From Brachybacterium aquaticum (lineage in GTDB: Bacteria > Actinomycetota > Actinomycetes > Actinomycetales > Dermabacteraceae): DNA of 64,000 nt. The position numbers were made by a program, and so were the translations under genes. The DNA lies in NCBI RefSeq assembly GCF_014204755.1, contig NZ_JACHLZ010000001.1, positions 682,001 to 746,000 on the forward strand, written 5' to 3'. Below are positions 38,379-47,520 of the stretch, piece by piece (positions within the stretch are counted from its first letter, which is position 1; every line of letters begins with the position of its first letter). The notes below the pieces were generated by a model that was not told the DNA's origin, did not search any database, and saw only the letters and a list, made by a program, of their open reading frames with translations.

Positions 38379-40322
38379 TCAGTGCCTGTCGGCGAGCTTC
38401 CCGTCCCGCACCGACTGATGCTCGGGGTTGAAGGCCCTCCCCGGAGCCCTGTAGTCGCCGCCGACGGGCTCACTCTTCCCTGTCGAGTCCGCGATGGCAT
38501 TGTGGCCCTCGAGATTGCTGATCGCGGCGTCCGCATCCGAGGACCGTTGCACCACCATGGAGAGCGCTTCAGCGGTCCCGGCATCGTCAGGGACAAGTTT
38601 CAGGGCCCGGGCATGATCGCGGACCACCGATGCCTCGTCCTCGGTGAGGAGGATGCTCGTGCGGTCGCCCGGGGATTCGAGGCCGTAGGACGATGTCGCC
38701 GCGCGGGAGCCGCCCGAGGTGTCCAGGGTGACGACGTAGGTGGACTCTCTCCCGCTCGCATCCGAGCGGACGACACTGGTCATCGACGAATCGCCGTGAG
38801 GGAGCCATTGCGCCGCGCTCTCCTGGTGCCCGTCCGGGTACGTGCGCGTGATCGACTGCTGCGTGAACATGTTGCTCGACAGCTCGGAACTTGCCGGACC
38901 GGTGGTGACGCCGCCGGCGACGTCGACGGTCCTGGTCCTCTGGTTCTCGACGTATGTCGTGAGCACACCGTCACCGGTGTTGCTCGGGTACTTGCCGTTC
39001 GTCAGGGCTTCCTGGTAGGCCCTGCGTCCGGAGGCGGTGTCCTCGAACGTGGCAGTCTCGAAGGTCGAGCCGTCCCGGGAGTCGGACTGGGCGATGTGCA
39101 GATTGAGGTCATCGGTGCCGAGCCGCGCGGTGACCGTGCTGTTCATCGCGGACGTCGGTCCCGTCGTGACGGTGAGGTTCCCGTCGGAGTCACGGCCGAC
39201 GCTCGTGGTCGTCCCCTCCCCGTTCGACTTCTGGGCACCGATGGAGAACAGCCCGTCTCCGACGACCCCGATGCCGACGTCCGCGCCTCCGGACGTGGCT
39301 CGCTCGCTGGAGAAGGACACGGAAGCCCCCGGCGGGATCGATGACGGATCGTGGGGCGTGATCGCGAGCACCTCGGCGATGGAGGTCCCCTCGGGGACCG
39401 TCACCTCGTACTCGGTGGAGCGTGAGCTCCCGCTGTTCACACCGACGTCTCCGGAGAAGTTGACCCCCTTGGCGGCGAGCTCTGCCTTCGCCTCCTCGGA
39501 GAGCTCCGAGGTGACGGTGTACGTGACCGTCCCGTCCCCGTTCTCCCTGAAGGAGCCCGAGGTCTTCACGTCGAGCGAGTACGAGGCCTCGACAGGGCCC
39601 GCCTTGCCCTCCTCATCGACCAGAGGAGCGGAGATCTGGACCGTGCCGCTCCGGTTCCCGTCTTCGTCCACGGAGGTCTCGATGCTCCCGTGATCTCCCT
39701 CCAGCTTCGACGAGAGGGTGCGGACGCCTTCTCCCGGCGTCGCGTCGAACTCATCCTCCGGGCTGTCATAGTCGCCGTCGTACTTGTCGACCTTCTTCTC
39801 GACCGGCTCCAGACCGAAGAGATCGTTGATGAGGTCCTGGATGCCCTGGTCCGCCCCCGCCCCCTTCGAACCCCCCGGATCCAGCGCCGCGAGCAGGGGA
39901 TTCCCCGAGCCCGGACCACCAGCGCCCCCTGGCGCCACGGCCTCCGCCAGGGTCCGTGCCCAGCCCACCGCCTCGGAGAGCGGGCCCGCTGCAGTGGTGA
40001 ACCAGGAGGACAGGTCCGGCAGCCCGAGCCTGTCGCCGAGGCTGCGGCCCCCGCCGGACCCGTCCGACGAGGCCGCGTCCTGCTCCTGCGCGTGCTCGGC
40101 GAGCTCCCTTCCGCGGGCGGTGACGTCCTCGGCCGCCTGCGTGAGGAGCCTGTCCACCTCAGCCCAGCGAGCGCGCAGCGCGTCGGCGTCGGGACCCACC
40201 CAGGTCACCGACATGACCGCGGAGGTCAGGGTCGAGGAGTGCTGCAGCATCTCGCGCCCGCACCGTCGGAAGGCCGTCGCCTGCTCGCGCAGCGCTGCCG
40301 TGTCCGCACCCTGGAAACCCAT
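38379..40322 (-). CDS. Large WXG100-type protein, candidate type VII secretion substrate
   Basis: A 647-residue protein with no signal peptide. The first 95 residues are two predicted helices separated by a WxG turn (SVTWVGPDADALRARWAEVD), the ESAT-6/WXG100 fold. A Gly/Ala/Pro linker and a short helical region follow (to about 190). The bulk (about 200-560) is Ser/Thr/Asp/Gly-rich and beta-strand-like, for example YEVTVPEGTSIAEVLAITPH then DPSSIPPGASVSFSSERATS and TTTSVGRDSDGNLTVTTGPT. The end is helical with HNAIADSTGKSEP. I know no named domain for the large part. No ESX ATPase or immunity-like gene is adjacent. It resembles a secreted or surface actinobacterial family of unknown role. Confidence 0.72.
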   Translation of the reverse strand: MGFQGADTAALREQATAFRRCGREMLQHSSTLTSAVMSVTWVGPDADALRARWAEVDRLLTQAAEDVTARGRELAEHAQEQDAASSDGSGGGRSLGDRLGLPDLSSWFTTAAGPLSEAVGWARTLAEAVAPGGAGGPGSGNPLLAALDPGGSKGAGADQGIQDLINDLFGLEPVEKKVDKYDGDYDSPEDEFDATPGEGVRTLSSKLEGDHGSIETSVDEDGNRSGTVQISAPLVDEEGKAGPVEASYSLDVKTSGSFRENGDGTVTYTVTSELSEEAKAELAAKGVNFSGDVGVNSGSSRSTEYEVTVPEGTSIAEVLAITPHDPSSIPPGASVSFSSERATSGGADVGIGVVGDGLFSIGAQKSNGEGTTTSVGRDSDGNLTVTTGPTSAMNSTVTARLGTDDLNLHIAQSDSRDGSTFETATFEDTASGRRAYQEALTNGKYPSNTGDGVLTTYVENQRTRTVDVAGGVTTGPASSELSSNMFTQQSITRTYPDGHQESAAQWLPHGDSSMTSVVRSDASGRESTYVVTLDTSGGSRAATSSYGLESPGDRTSILLTEDEASVVRDHARALKLVPDDAGTAEALSMVVQRSSDADAAISNLEGHNAIADSTGKSEPVGGDYRAPGRAFNPEHQSVRDGKLADRH

Positions 40323-40354
40323 CGATCCTGCCCCTCATCTGTCGTGTTCCCTCG

Positions 40355-40400
40355 AGCGTAGGGGCCGACGGGGGATCGCGACATGGGGAGCACTCCCCAT
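40355..40400 (-). promoter_or_regulatory. Promoter and 18-bp dyad of the WXG100-type gene
   Basis: On the minus strand TACGCT (40360-40355) lies 17 bases after TGTCGC (40383-40378). Touching the -35 is the perfect dyad ATGGGGAG-CA-CTCCCCAT (40383-40400), a likely regulator site. GGGGCAGGATCG precedes the ATG. Confidence 0.5.
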
Positions 40401-40506
40401 CCGCCCGCCCGCCCTCGTCGGCCGACGGCCTTCCCATCGGCCGACATGCCGCTCGCCGACCCCCGCCATCCACCGACCCCCGGCCGCCCGCCGCCGCGCC
40501 CTCTCC

Positions 40507-40512
40507 TAGAAT
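40507..40512 (+). promoter_or_regulatory. Candidate -10 box of pheST
   Basis: TAGAAT at 40507-40512 fits the -10 consensus and predicts a leader of about 80 bases before the pheS GTG. I see no phenylalanine-rich leader peptide and no T-box-like terminator in it. Confidence 0.5.
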
Positions 40513-40600
40513 GGTCCGCGGTGCCCGCAACCGGGACGCTCCGACTGCGGACCGTTCCCCCGCGCGCACCCCCGTGCACTCCAGGACGAAAGCGAATCCC

Positions 40601-41707
40601 GTGTCCGACACATCCCCCGCGCCCGGCGCGCCCGAGATCGACGAGGAGTCGATCAGCGCCGCCGTCGAGGCCGCCCTCGCCGCGATCGCCGCGGCCCCCG
40701 ACACCGCCGCCCTCAAGCAGGTGCGCATCGACCACGTGGGCGACACCAGCGTGCTCACCACCGCGAACCGCGCGATCAAGGACCTGCCCAAGGAGCAGAA
40801 GGCCGCCGCCGGCAAGCTCGTCGGCCAGGGCAAGGGCCGCGTCCAGCAGGCGCTCGGCGCCCGCCAGGCCGAGCTCGCCGCCGCCGAGGAGGAGGCGACG
40901 CTCGCCGCGGAGACCGTCGACGTCACCCTGCCCACCGACCGTCGGCCGCGCGGTGCTGCGCACCCGCTGAGCACGCTGGCCGAGCGGATCGAGGACTTCT
41001 TCGCGGGGCTCGGCTGGGAGATCGCCGAGGGGCCGGAGGCGGAGTCCTCCTGGCTGAACTTCGACGCGCTGAACGCGGATGCGGAGCACCCCTCCCGCTC
41101 GCTGCAGGACACCCTGTACCTCGCGCCCGAGGACTCCGGGATGCTGCTGCGCACCCAGACCTCGCCGGTGCAGATCCGCGCCATGCTCGAGCGCGGCGCG
41201 CCCCTGTACGTCGCCTGCCCGGGCACCGTGTACCGGGCCGACGAGATGGACGCGACGCACTCGCCGATGTTCAACCAGGTCGAGGGCCTCGCCATCGACA
41301 AGGGCCTGACCATGGCGAACCTCGTCGGCACCCTCGACGCCTTCGCCGCGCACGTCTTCGGCGGCGCGCCGATCACGCGCCTGCGCCCCAACCACTTCCC
41401 CTTCACCGAGCCCAGCGCCGAGATGGACTTCCGCTGCTTCGCCTGCGATGCGCGGCTGGGCCTGGACCACGACGCGGACCCGGACTGCCGGGTCTGCGGC
41501 GGCACCGGCTGGATCGAGATGGGCGGCTGCGGCATGGTCCACCCGAACGTGCTGCGCGCGGCCGGGGTGGACCCCGAGGAGTACCAGGGCTTCGCCTTCG
41601 GCCTCGGCATCGAGCGCATCCTCATGCTCCGCAACGGCGTGGCGGACATGCGCGACATGGTGGAGGGCGACGTCCGCTTCTCCCAGCACTACGGGACGGA
41701 GATCTGA
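40601..41707 (+). CDS. pheS: Phenylalanyl-tRNA synthetase alpha subunit
   Basis: A 368-residue class II synthetase subunit holding the catalytic site. The N-terminal coiled coil (about 20-95) is followed by HPLSTLAERIEDFFAGLGWE, TSPVQIRAMLERGAPLYVAC, motif 2 PGTVYRADEMDATHSPMFNQ and motif 3 GFAFGLGIERILMLRNGVAD. Four Cys (CFAC and CRVC) lie in the insert after MDFR and may bind zinc. The GTG start has AGGACGAAAG upstream. pheT starts one base after its stop. Confidence 0.96.
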   Translation: MSDTSPAPGAPEIDEESISAAVEAALAAIAAAPDTAALKQVRIDHVGDTSVLTTANRAIKDLPKEQKAAAGKLVGQGKGRVQQALGARQAELAAAEEEATLAAETVDVTLPTDRRPRGAAHPLSTLAERIEDFFAGLGWEIAEGPEAESSWLNFDALNADAEHPSRSLQDTLYLAPEDSGMLLRTQTSPVQIRAMLERGAPLYVACPGTVYRADEMDATHSPMFNQVEGLAIDKGLTMANLVGTLDAFAAHVFGGAPITRLRPNHFPFTEPSAEMDFRCFACDARLGLDHDADPDCRVCGGTGWIEMGGCGMVHPNVLRAAGVDPEEYQGFAFGLGIERILMLRNGVADMRDMVEGDVRFSQHYGTEI

Positions 41708-41708
41708 C

Positions 41709-44330
41709 ATGCCCCGCATTCCCCTGACCTGGCTCGCCGAGCACGCGGCGCTGTCCGCGGACGCGTCCGCCCTGCAGGTCGCCACCGACCTCTCCCGCGT
41801 GGGGCTCGAGGAGGAGGCGATCTTCGGCGCGCAGGTGACCGGCCCGCTGGTCGTCGGCCGCGTGCTCGACCTCGTCAAGGAGCCGCAGAAGAACGGCAAG
41901 ACCATCAACTGGGTGCGTGTGGACGTCGGCCCCGAGCACAACGAGGCCGCCGACAACCCCAAGGACCCCCAGCCCGGCGAGGAGCGCCCGAGCCGCGGCA
42001 TCATCTGCGGCGCGCACAACTTCGAGGTCGGCGACCTCGTGGTCGTCTCCCTGCCCGGCACCGTGCTGCCCGGCGACTTCGCGATCGCGGCCCGCAAGAC
42101 CTACGGCCACACCTCGGACGGCATGATCTGTTCCGGCGAGGAGCTCGGGCTCGGCCCGGACCCGGACGGCGAGGACGGCATCATCGTGCTCGGCCGCGGC
42201 CACGCGAAGGGCCTCACCGGCGAGCCGGGCGACGACGCGATCGCGCTGCTGGGCCTGGCCGACGAGGTCGTCGAGATCAACGTGACCCCGGACCGCGGGT
42301 ACTGCTTCTCGATGCGCGGCGTCGCCCGCGAGTACTCGCACGCTACCGGCGCCGCGTTCACCGACCCGGTCCCCGGCGTGGAGATCACCGCGACCGACCG
42401 CGGCGGGATCCCGGTCCAGCTGCGCGACCAGGCGCCGCTGAACGGCGTGGAGGGCTGCACCCGCTTCGTCGCCCTCGAGGTGCAGGGCGTGGACCCCGAG
42501 GCGCAGACCCCGCGCTGGATGGCCCGCCGCCTCACCCTCGCCGGAATGCGCCCGATCTCGCTGATCGTCGACGTCACCAACTACGTGATGCTCGACCTCG
42601 GCCAGCCGCTGCACGCCTATGACGCGAAGAAGCTCGTCGGCCCGATCGTGGTGCGCCGCGCCCAGCAGGGCGAGAAGCTCACCACCCTCGACGACGTCGA
42701 GCGCACCCTCGACCCCGAGGACCTACTGATCACCGACGCGGGAGGCGAGAGCGGCGACCGCGTGCTCGGGCTCGCGGGCGTGATGGGCGGCGAGGACACC
42801 GAGGTGTCGGCCTCGACCACGAACATCGTGCTCGAGGCGGCGACCTTCGACCCGGTCTCGGTCGCGCGCACCGCGCGCCGCCACCGCCTGCCCTCGGAGG
42901 CGTCCAAGCGCTTCGAGCGCGGTGTGGACCCGCAGCTGCCGCTCGCGGCCGTGCACCGCGCCGCCCAGCTGATCGTCGAGTTCGGCGGCGGCACCATCGA
43001 GCACCGCATCACCGACGAGGGCTCCGTCGCGGAGCCCGCGCCGATCACGATCGCGATCGGCGACGCCGAGCGTCTCGTCGGCATCCCCTACACCGCCGAG
43101 CAGGTGCGCGGGAGCCTCGAGGCCATCGGCTGCGAGGTCGCGGGCGGTCCGGCCGACGGGGATGCTGCCGCCGAGGACACCCTCGTCGTCACCCCGCCGA
43201 GCTGGCGGCCGGACCTCACGATCCGCGAGGACCTCGTCGAGGAGATCGCGCGCCTGGTCGGCTACGAGCAGATCCCCTCGATCCTGCCGCCGGCCGTCGG
43301 CGGGCACGGCCTGACCGTCGCGCAGCGCTCGCGCCGTGCGGCCCGACGGGCGCTCGCCGAGGCGGGCCTCGTGGAGGTCGCCTCCGCACCGTTCGTCGCC
43401 GAGTCCGTCCACGACCGCCTGCGTTACGGGAAGGACGACGCGCGCCGCGAGGCCGTGCGGATCCTGAACCCGCTGGCCGAGGACGAGCCGCTGCTGCGCA
43501 CCGAGCTGCTGCAGACCCTCCTGCCCGTGGCCCGGCGCAACCTCGGCCGCGGCGAGGAGTCGGTGGCGGTCTTCCAGCGCGCCTCCGTGTTCCGCGCCCG
43601 CACCGCGGGCGGTGCCGCGCCGGTGCCCGCCCCCGCCGCGCGTCCCTCGGACCAGGACCTCGAGGCGATCCTCGGCGCGCTGCCCGCGCAGACCGGCGCG
43701 CTCGCCGCGGTCGTCGGCGGGGCCTCCGGCCCCGACTCCTGGCAGGGCGAGCCCGCCCCGTGGGGTTGGGCCGACGCGCTCGACCTCGCCCGCCGGGCGG
43801 CCGCCGCCGTCGGCGCGGAGCTCGAGGTGCGCCAGGTGGAGCGGGCCCCGTTCCATCCCGGCCGCGCCGGGGAGCTGCGGGTCGCGACGGCCGACGGGGA
43901 CAGCCTCGTCGTGGGCGCCGCGGGCGAGCTGCACCCCGCGGTGATCAAGGAGTTCGCGCTCCCGGCCCGCACCGCGGCCTTCGAGCTCGATCTCGAGGCC
44001 GTGATCGGGGCGGCGCCGGCGGTGGTCCGCGCCGTGCCGGTGCCGACCTTCCCGCCGGCCAAGGAGGACTTCGCCTTCGTGGTCGAGGACTCCGTGCCCG
44101 CCTCCGCGGTCGAGGCCGCGATCGTGGTGGGCGCCGGCGACCTCGCCGAGAACGTCCACCTGTTCGACGTCTTCACCGGCGAGCAGATCGGCGCGGGGAA
44201 GAAGTCGCTGGCCTTCGCGGTGCGGCTGCGCTCGACCGAGGGGACCCTCGGGGCCGACGAGATCGGCGCGGCGCGCAAGCGCATCATCGCCGCGGTCGAG
44301 ACCGCCGTGGGCGGGGAGCTGCGGGCCTGA
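41709..44330 (+). CDS. pheT: Phenylalanyl-tRNA synthetase beta subunit
   Basis: An 873-residue subunit. In order: B1 helices (MPRIPLTWLAEHAAL), an OB-fold tRNA-binding EMAP-like domain (about 40-160, IICGAHNFEVGDLVVVSLPG), the B3/B4 editing domain (about 215-390, with FVALEVQGV and YVMLDLGQPLHAYD), the B5 domain, the inactive class II-like domain, and the C-terminal ferredoxin-fold anticodon-binding domain (PVPTFPPAKEDFAFVVEDSV). It is somewhat longer than usual because of a Pro/Glu-rich insertion near residue 85 and a Gly/Ala insertion near 650. Confidence 0.96.
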   Translation: MPRIPLTWLAEHAALSADASALQVATDLSRVGLEEEAIFGAQVTGPLVVGRVLDLVKEPQKNGKTINWVRVDVGPEHNEAADNPKDPQPGEERPSRGIICGAHNFEVGDLVVVSLPGTVLPGDFAIAARKTYGHTSDGMICSGEELGLGPDPDGEDGIIVLGRGHAKGLTGEPGDDAIALLGLADEVVEINVTPDRGYCFSMRGVAREYSHATGAAFTDPVPGVEITATDRGGIPVQLRDQAPLNGVEGCTRFVALEVQGVDPEAQTPRWMARRLTLAGMRPISLIVDVTNYVMLDLGQPLHAYDAKKLVGPIVVRRAQQGEKLTTLDDVERTLDPEDLLITDAGGESGDRVLGLAGVMGGEDTEVSASTTNIVLEAATFDPVSVARTARRHRLPSEASKRFERGVDPQLPLAAVHRAAQLIVEFGGGTIEHRITDEGSVAEPAPITIAIGDAERLVGIPYTAEQVRGSLEAIGCEVAGGPADGDAAAEDTLVVTPPSWRPDLTIREDLVEEIARLVGYEQIPSILPPAVGGHGLTVAQRSRRAARRALAEAGLVEVASAPFVAESVHDRLRYGKDDARREAVRILNPLAEDEPLLRTELLQTLLPVARRNLGRGEESVAVFQRASVFRARTAGGAAPVPAPAARPSDQDLEAILGALPAQTGALAAVVGGASGPDSWQGEPAPWGWADALDLARRAAAAVGAELEVRQVERAPFHPGRAGELRVATADGDSLVVGAAGELHPAVIKEFALPARTAAFELDLEAVIGAAPAVVRAVPVPTFPPAKEDFAFVVEDSVPASAVEAAIVVGAGDLAENVHLFDVFTGEQIGAGKKSLAFAVRLRSTEGTLGADEIGAARKRIIAAVETAVGGELRA

Positions 44331-44344
44331 GCCCAGGTGATCCA

Positions 44345-44386
44345 CGCGGAGGGGGCGTCGCTCGTCGGAGCGGCGCCCCCTCCGCG
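44345..44386 (+). terminator. Terminator of pheST
   Basis: CGCGGAGGGGGCG (44345-44357) pairs perfectly with CGCCCCCTCCGCG (44374-44386), with a smaller GCTC/GAGC pair inside the loop. It lies 14 bases after the pheT stop. Confidence 0.9.
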
Positions 44387-44437
44387 CATTCCGCCCCGTG
44401 CGTTCCGCTTTTCCCGCGCGCGGCGGACAGGGCTCGG

Positions 44438-44449
44438 TAACGTGGGCGC
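44438..44449 (+). promoter_or_regulatory. Leaderless-type promoter of the DUF4870 gene
   Basis: TAACGT (44438-44443) lies six bases before the GTG at 44450, and the same GGGCGC spacer is found between the hisD -10 box and its start. Confidence 0.55.
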
Positions 44450-45019
44450 GTGACCTCTCAGAACGGACAGCCCGCGCCCCACGGACAGCCCGCCCGGCAG
44501 GCCCAGGCCTACCCGCAGGGCCAGACGTACCCGCAGGGCCAGACGTACCCGCGGAACCAGCCCTATCCGCAGAACCAGCCGTACATGCAGGTCGCCCCGC
44601 CGCGCAACGGCACCATCGCCTGGGCGCTCGGCTTCCTCGCCTACATCCCGATCCCCTTCCTCGGGCTGATCATCGCGGGAATCACCCAGACCATCGTCGG
44701 TCTGAAGCAGCGCAAGCACGGCGGGCTCGCAGCCGAGAACGGGGTGCGCGCCGCGAACTGGGGCCTGACCCAGCTGTGCTGGCCCGTGCTCATGGTGCTC
44801 GTCATCGTGACCGGTCTCCTGACGGGCACTCCCTCGCCGACCGGTGAGGGCGTGCTGTTTCACCCCGTCATGGACACGATCGCGATGGGCACGGTCTCGC
44901 TCTATCTGGTCGTCGGCCTCCTCGAGGCGATCTACGCGATCGTCGGCACGGTCCAGGCGAGCCGGGGCCGCCGCGTGCTACTGCCCGTGATCCCCTTCCT
45001 GCGCACCCCGCGCGGCTGA
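44450..45019 (+). CDS. DUF4870-type small membrane protein
   Basis: A 189-residue membrane protein. The first 50 residues are a Gln/Pro/Tyr-rich cytoplasmic tail with YPQGQ and YP-x-NQP repeats. Three or four spans follow: GTIAWALGFLAYIPIPFLGL, LCWPVLMVLVIVTGLLT and SLYLVVGLLEAIYAIVG. The layout matches the DUF4870 family of unknown function. The C-terminus GRRVLLPVIPFLRTPRG is typical of that family. Confidence 0.82.
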   Translation: MTSQNGQPAPHGQPARQAQAYPQGQTYPQGQTYPRNQPYPQNQPYMQVAPPRNGTIAWALGFLAYIPIPFLGLIIAGITQTIVGLKQRKHGGLAAENGVRAANWGLTQLCWPVLMVLVIVTGLLTGTPSPTGEGVLFHPVMDTIAMGTVSLYLVVGLLEAIYAIVGTVQASRGRRVLLPVIPFLRTPRG

Positions 45020-45077
45020 ACGCCAGGGCCACGACGTTCCGGCCGTCACACCTCGCGTCTCATCGGCCGACGCGAAT

Positions 45078-45112
45078 GGCTGTTCATGCAGTCCTGTGTA
45101 TAGACTTTCTGC
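45078..45112 (+). promoter_or_regulatory. argC promoter with candidate ARG operator
   Basis: TAGACT (45101-45106) lies six bases before the ATG at 45113, so the mRNA is probably leaderless. TGTTCATGCAG (45081-45091) and TTTCTGCATGG (45106-45116) flank the box and resemble half-sites of the arginine repressor operator (TGCAT/TTCAT type). ArgR is encoded in this operon. Confidence 0.5.
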
Positions 45113-46234
45113 ATGGCTTCCGAGACCGCCCCGACCACCGGCCCGACCGACACCGACGCGCAGACGCGTCGCCCGCGCGTCGCCGTCGTCGGCGCCTCCG
45201 GCTACGCCGGGGGAGAGACCCTGCGCCTGCTGTCCGGCCACCCCGGCGTCGAGGTCGCGACCGTCACCGCGCACTCCAGCGCCGGCAAGCGCCTCTCCGA
45301 GGTCGCCCCGCACATCGACCTCGGCCACGACCCGGTGCTGCAGGAGACGAGCGTGGAGACCCTCAGCGGCCACGACGTCGTCGTCCTCGCCCTCCCGCAC
45401 GGGGAGTCCGGCCGGATCGCCGCGGCACTGCGCGAGGAGTACCCGGACGTGCTCGTGCTCGACCTCGCGGCGGACCACCGCCTCGAGAGCGCCGAGGACT
45501 GGGCGGAGTACTACCGCAGCGAGCACTCCGGCACCTGGACCTACGGCATGCCCGAGCTCCCGCTCGCGGACGGCACCCGCCAGCGCGAGCTGCTGCGCAC
45601 CGCGCGCGAGATCGCGGTGCCCGGCTGCAACGCGACCGCCGTGTCCCTCGCCCTCGCCCCGCTCGTGCGGAAGGGTCTCATCGACCACCAGGTGCTGAAC
45701 GCCGTGCTGCCGGTCGGCTACTCCGGCGCCGGCCGCAGCGCCAAGCAGCACCTGCTGTTCTCCGAGGCCTCCGGCACCGCCGCGCCCTACGCCGTCGGCG
45801 GCTCCCACCGCCACGTCCCCGAGGTGCTGCAGAACCTTCGCCGCGCCAGCGGGCTCACCCGCGAGGACGGACTGCGCCTCACCTTCACGCCCGTGCTGGT
45901 CCCGATCAGCCGCGGCATCCTCGCCGTGTGCACCGCCCCGGTCACCGACGGCACCACCACCGAGGACCTGCTGGCCGCGCTGAACGAGGACTACGGCGAC
46001 GAGCACTTCGTGACCGTCCTGCCCGAGGGGGTCTTCCCCGCCACCGGCGAGGTCACCGGCGCCAACACGATCCGGATCGGCGCGGCCGTGGACCGCCACA
46101 GCGGCCAGGCCACCGTCATCTCCGCGATCGACAACCTGGTCAAGGGCACCGCGGGCGCCGCGCTGCAGTCGATGAACCTCGCCCTCGGCCTGCCCGAGAC
46201 GGTGGGGCTCACCCGCACCGCGCTCGCCCCCTGA
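45113..46234 (+). CDS. argC: N-acetyl-gamma-glutamyl-phosphate reductase
   Basis: A 373-residue NADPH enzyme, third step of arginine synthesis. The Rossmann motif VAVVGASGYAGGETLRLL (about 23-40) is followed by the catalytic C172 in AVPGCNATAVSLAL, the conserved GYSGAGRSAKQH segment, and the HRHVPEV His. The length is normal with a 20-residue Thr/Pro head. It is the first gene of the arg operon; the next gene lies 116 bases downstream after a C-rich gap. Confidence 0.97.
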   Translation: MASETAPTTGPTDTDAQTRRPRVAVVGASGYAGGETLRLLSGHPGVEVATVTAHSSAGKRLSEVAPHIDLGHDPVLQETSVETLSGHDVVVLALPHGESGRIAAALREEYPDVLVLDLAADHRLESAEDWAEYYRSEHSGTWTYGMPELPLADGTRQRELLRTAREIAVPGCNATAVSLALAPLVRKGLIDHQVLNAVLPVGYSGAGRSAKQHLLFSEASGTAAPYAVGGSHRHVPEVLQNLRRASGLTREDGLRLTFTPVLVPISRGILAVCTAPVTDGTTTEDLLAALNEDYGDEHFVTVLPEGVFPATGEVTGANTIRIGAAVDRHSGQATVISAIDNLVKGTAGAALQSMNLALGLPETVGLTRTALAP

Positions 46235-46350
46235 GCCGCCCGGCCCCCGCCCGACGGTTCCCGGGCCGCCCGGCTCCCCGCCCACCGGCTCCCGCCCGTC
46301 GGCCGCCACTCGCCCACAGCCCTCCCTCCGCACCCCCGAGGAGAACCCCC

Positions 46351-47520
46351 GTGTCGATCACCCGCCCCCGCGGCTTCCGCGCCGTCGGCCTCGCCGCCGG
46401 CATCAAGGCCTCCGGCAAGGAGGACCTCGCCCTGGTCGTCAACGACGGCCCGCGCGACGTCGCCGCCGCCGTGTTCACCACCAACCGCGTCCAGGCCGCG
46501 CCCGTGCTCTGGTCCCGCCAGGCCGTCGCCGACGGTCGCGCCCGCGCGGTGGTGCTGAACTCCGGCGGCGCCAACGCCTGCACCGGCCCCGAGGGCTTCC
46601 AGGACACCCACCGCACCGCCGAGCACCTCGCCGAGCTGCTCGACGTCGCCGCCCAGGACGTGCTCGTGTGCTCCACGGGCCTGATCGGCGAGCGGCTCCC
46701 GATGGAGCCGCTGCTGGCCGGGGTCACCGCCGCGACCCAGCAGCTCGCCGCGAGCGAGGCGGCCGACGCCTCCGCGTCCCGCGCGATCATGACCACCGAC
46801 TCCGTCCCGAAGACGGCGCAGGTCACCACCGAATCGGGCGTCGTCGTCGGCGGCATCGCCAAGGGCGCGGGCATGCTCGCCCCGCAGCTGGCGACCATGC
46901 TGGTCGTGCTCACCACCGACGCGGACGTGGACGCCGAGATCGCGCAGCAGGCGCTGCGCGAGGCGACCCGCACCACCTTCGACCGGGTCGACTCCGATGC
47001 GTGCATGTCCACCAACGACACCGTCATCCTCCTGGCCTCCGGCGCGAGCGGCGTGACCCTGCCGGCCCCGGAGCTCGCCGAGGCCGTGCGCGCCGTCAGC
47101 GCCGACCTCGCCCGCCAGCTCGTCGCCGACGCCGAGGGCGCCAGCCATGACGTGCACGTCGTGGTCCGCTACGCCAGCAGCGAGGACGCGGCCCTGGCCG
47201 TCGCCCGCGAGATCGCCCGCTCCAACCTCGTCAAGGCCGCGATCTTCGGCAACGACCCCAACTGGGGCCGGATCGTCGCGGCGGCCGGCTGCGTCCCCGA
47301 GTCCGTGGCGCCCTACGACGTCGCCGACCTCTCCGTCACCGTCAACGGCGTGGAGGTGTGCCGCGGCGGCGGCGCCCACCGCGACCGGTCCGAGGTGGAC
47401 ATGACCCCGCGCGAGACCCTCATCGAGGTCGACCTCGGCGCCGGGGCTGCGACCGCGGACATCTGGACCAACGACCTCACCCACGACTACGTCGAAGAGA
47501 ACAGCGCGTACTCCTCATGA
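46351..47520 (+). CDS. argJ: Glutamate N-acetyltransferase / amino-acid N-acetyltransferase
   Basis: A 389-residue enzyme that recycles the acetyl group from N-acetylornithine to glutamate. The precursor cuts itself before T182 in [20 protein letters not shown] to give two chains. Other parts are [30 protein letters not shown] and the C-terminal [15 protein letters not shown]. The family usually has KGSGM; here it is KGAGM. The GTG start follows CGAGGAGAACCCCC. Overlaps argB by ATGA. Because argJ recycles acetate, argA need not be present, and no argA or argE is in the window. Confidence 0.96.
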   Translation: MSITRPRGFRAVGLAAGIKASGKEDLALVVNDGPRDVAAAVFTTNRVQAAPVLWSRQAVADGRARAVVLNSGGANACTGPEGFQDTHRTAEHLAELLDVAAQDVLVCSTGLIGERLPMEPLLAGVTAATQQLAASEAADASASRAIMTTDSVPKTAQVTTESGVVVGGIAKGAGMLAPQLATMLVVLTTDADVDAEIAQQALREATRTTFDRVDSDACMSTNDTVILLASGASGVTLPAPELAEAVRAVSADLARQLVADAEGASHDVHVVVRYASSEDAALAVAREIARSNLVKAAIFGNDPNWGRIVAAAGCVPESVAPYDVADLSVTVNGVEVCRGGGAHRDRSEVDMTPRETLIEVDLGAGAATADIWTNDLTHDYVEENSAYSS

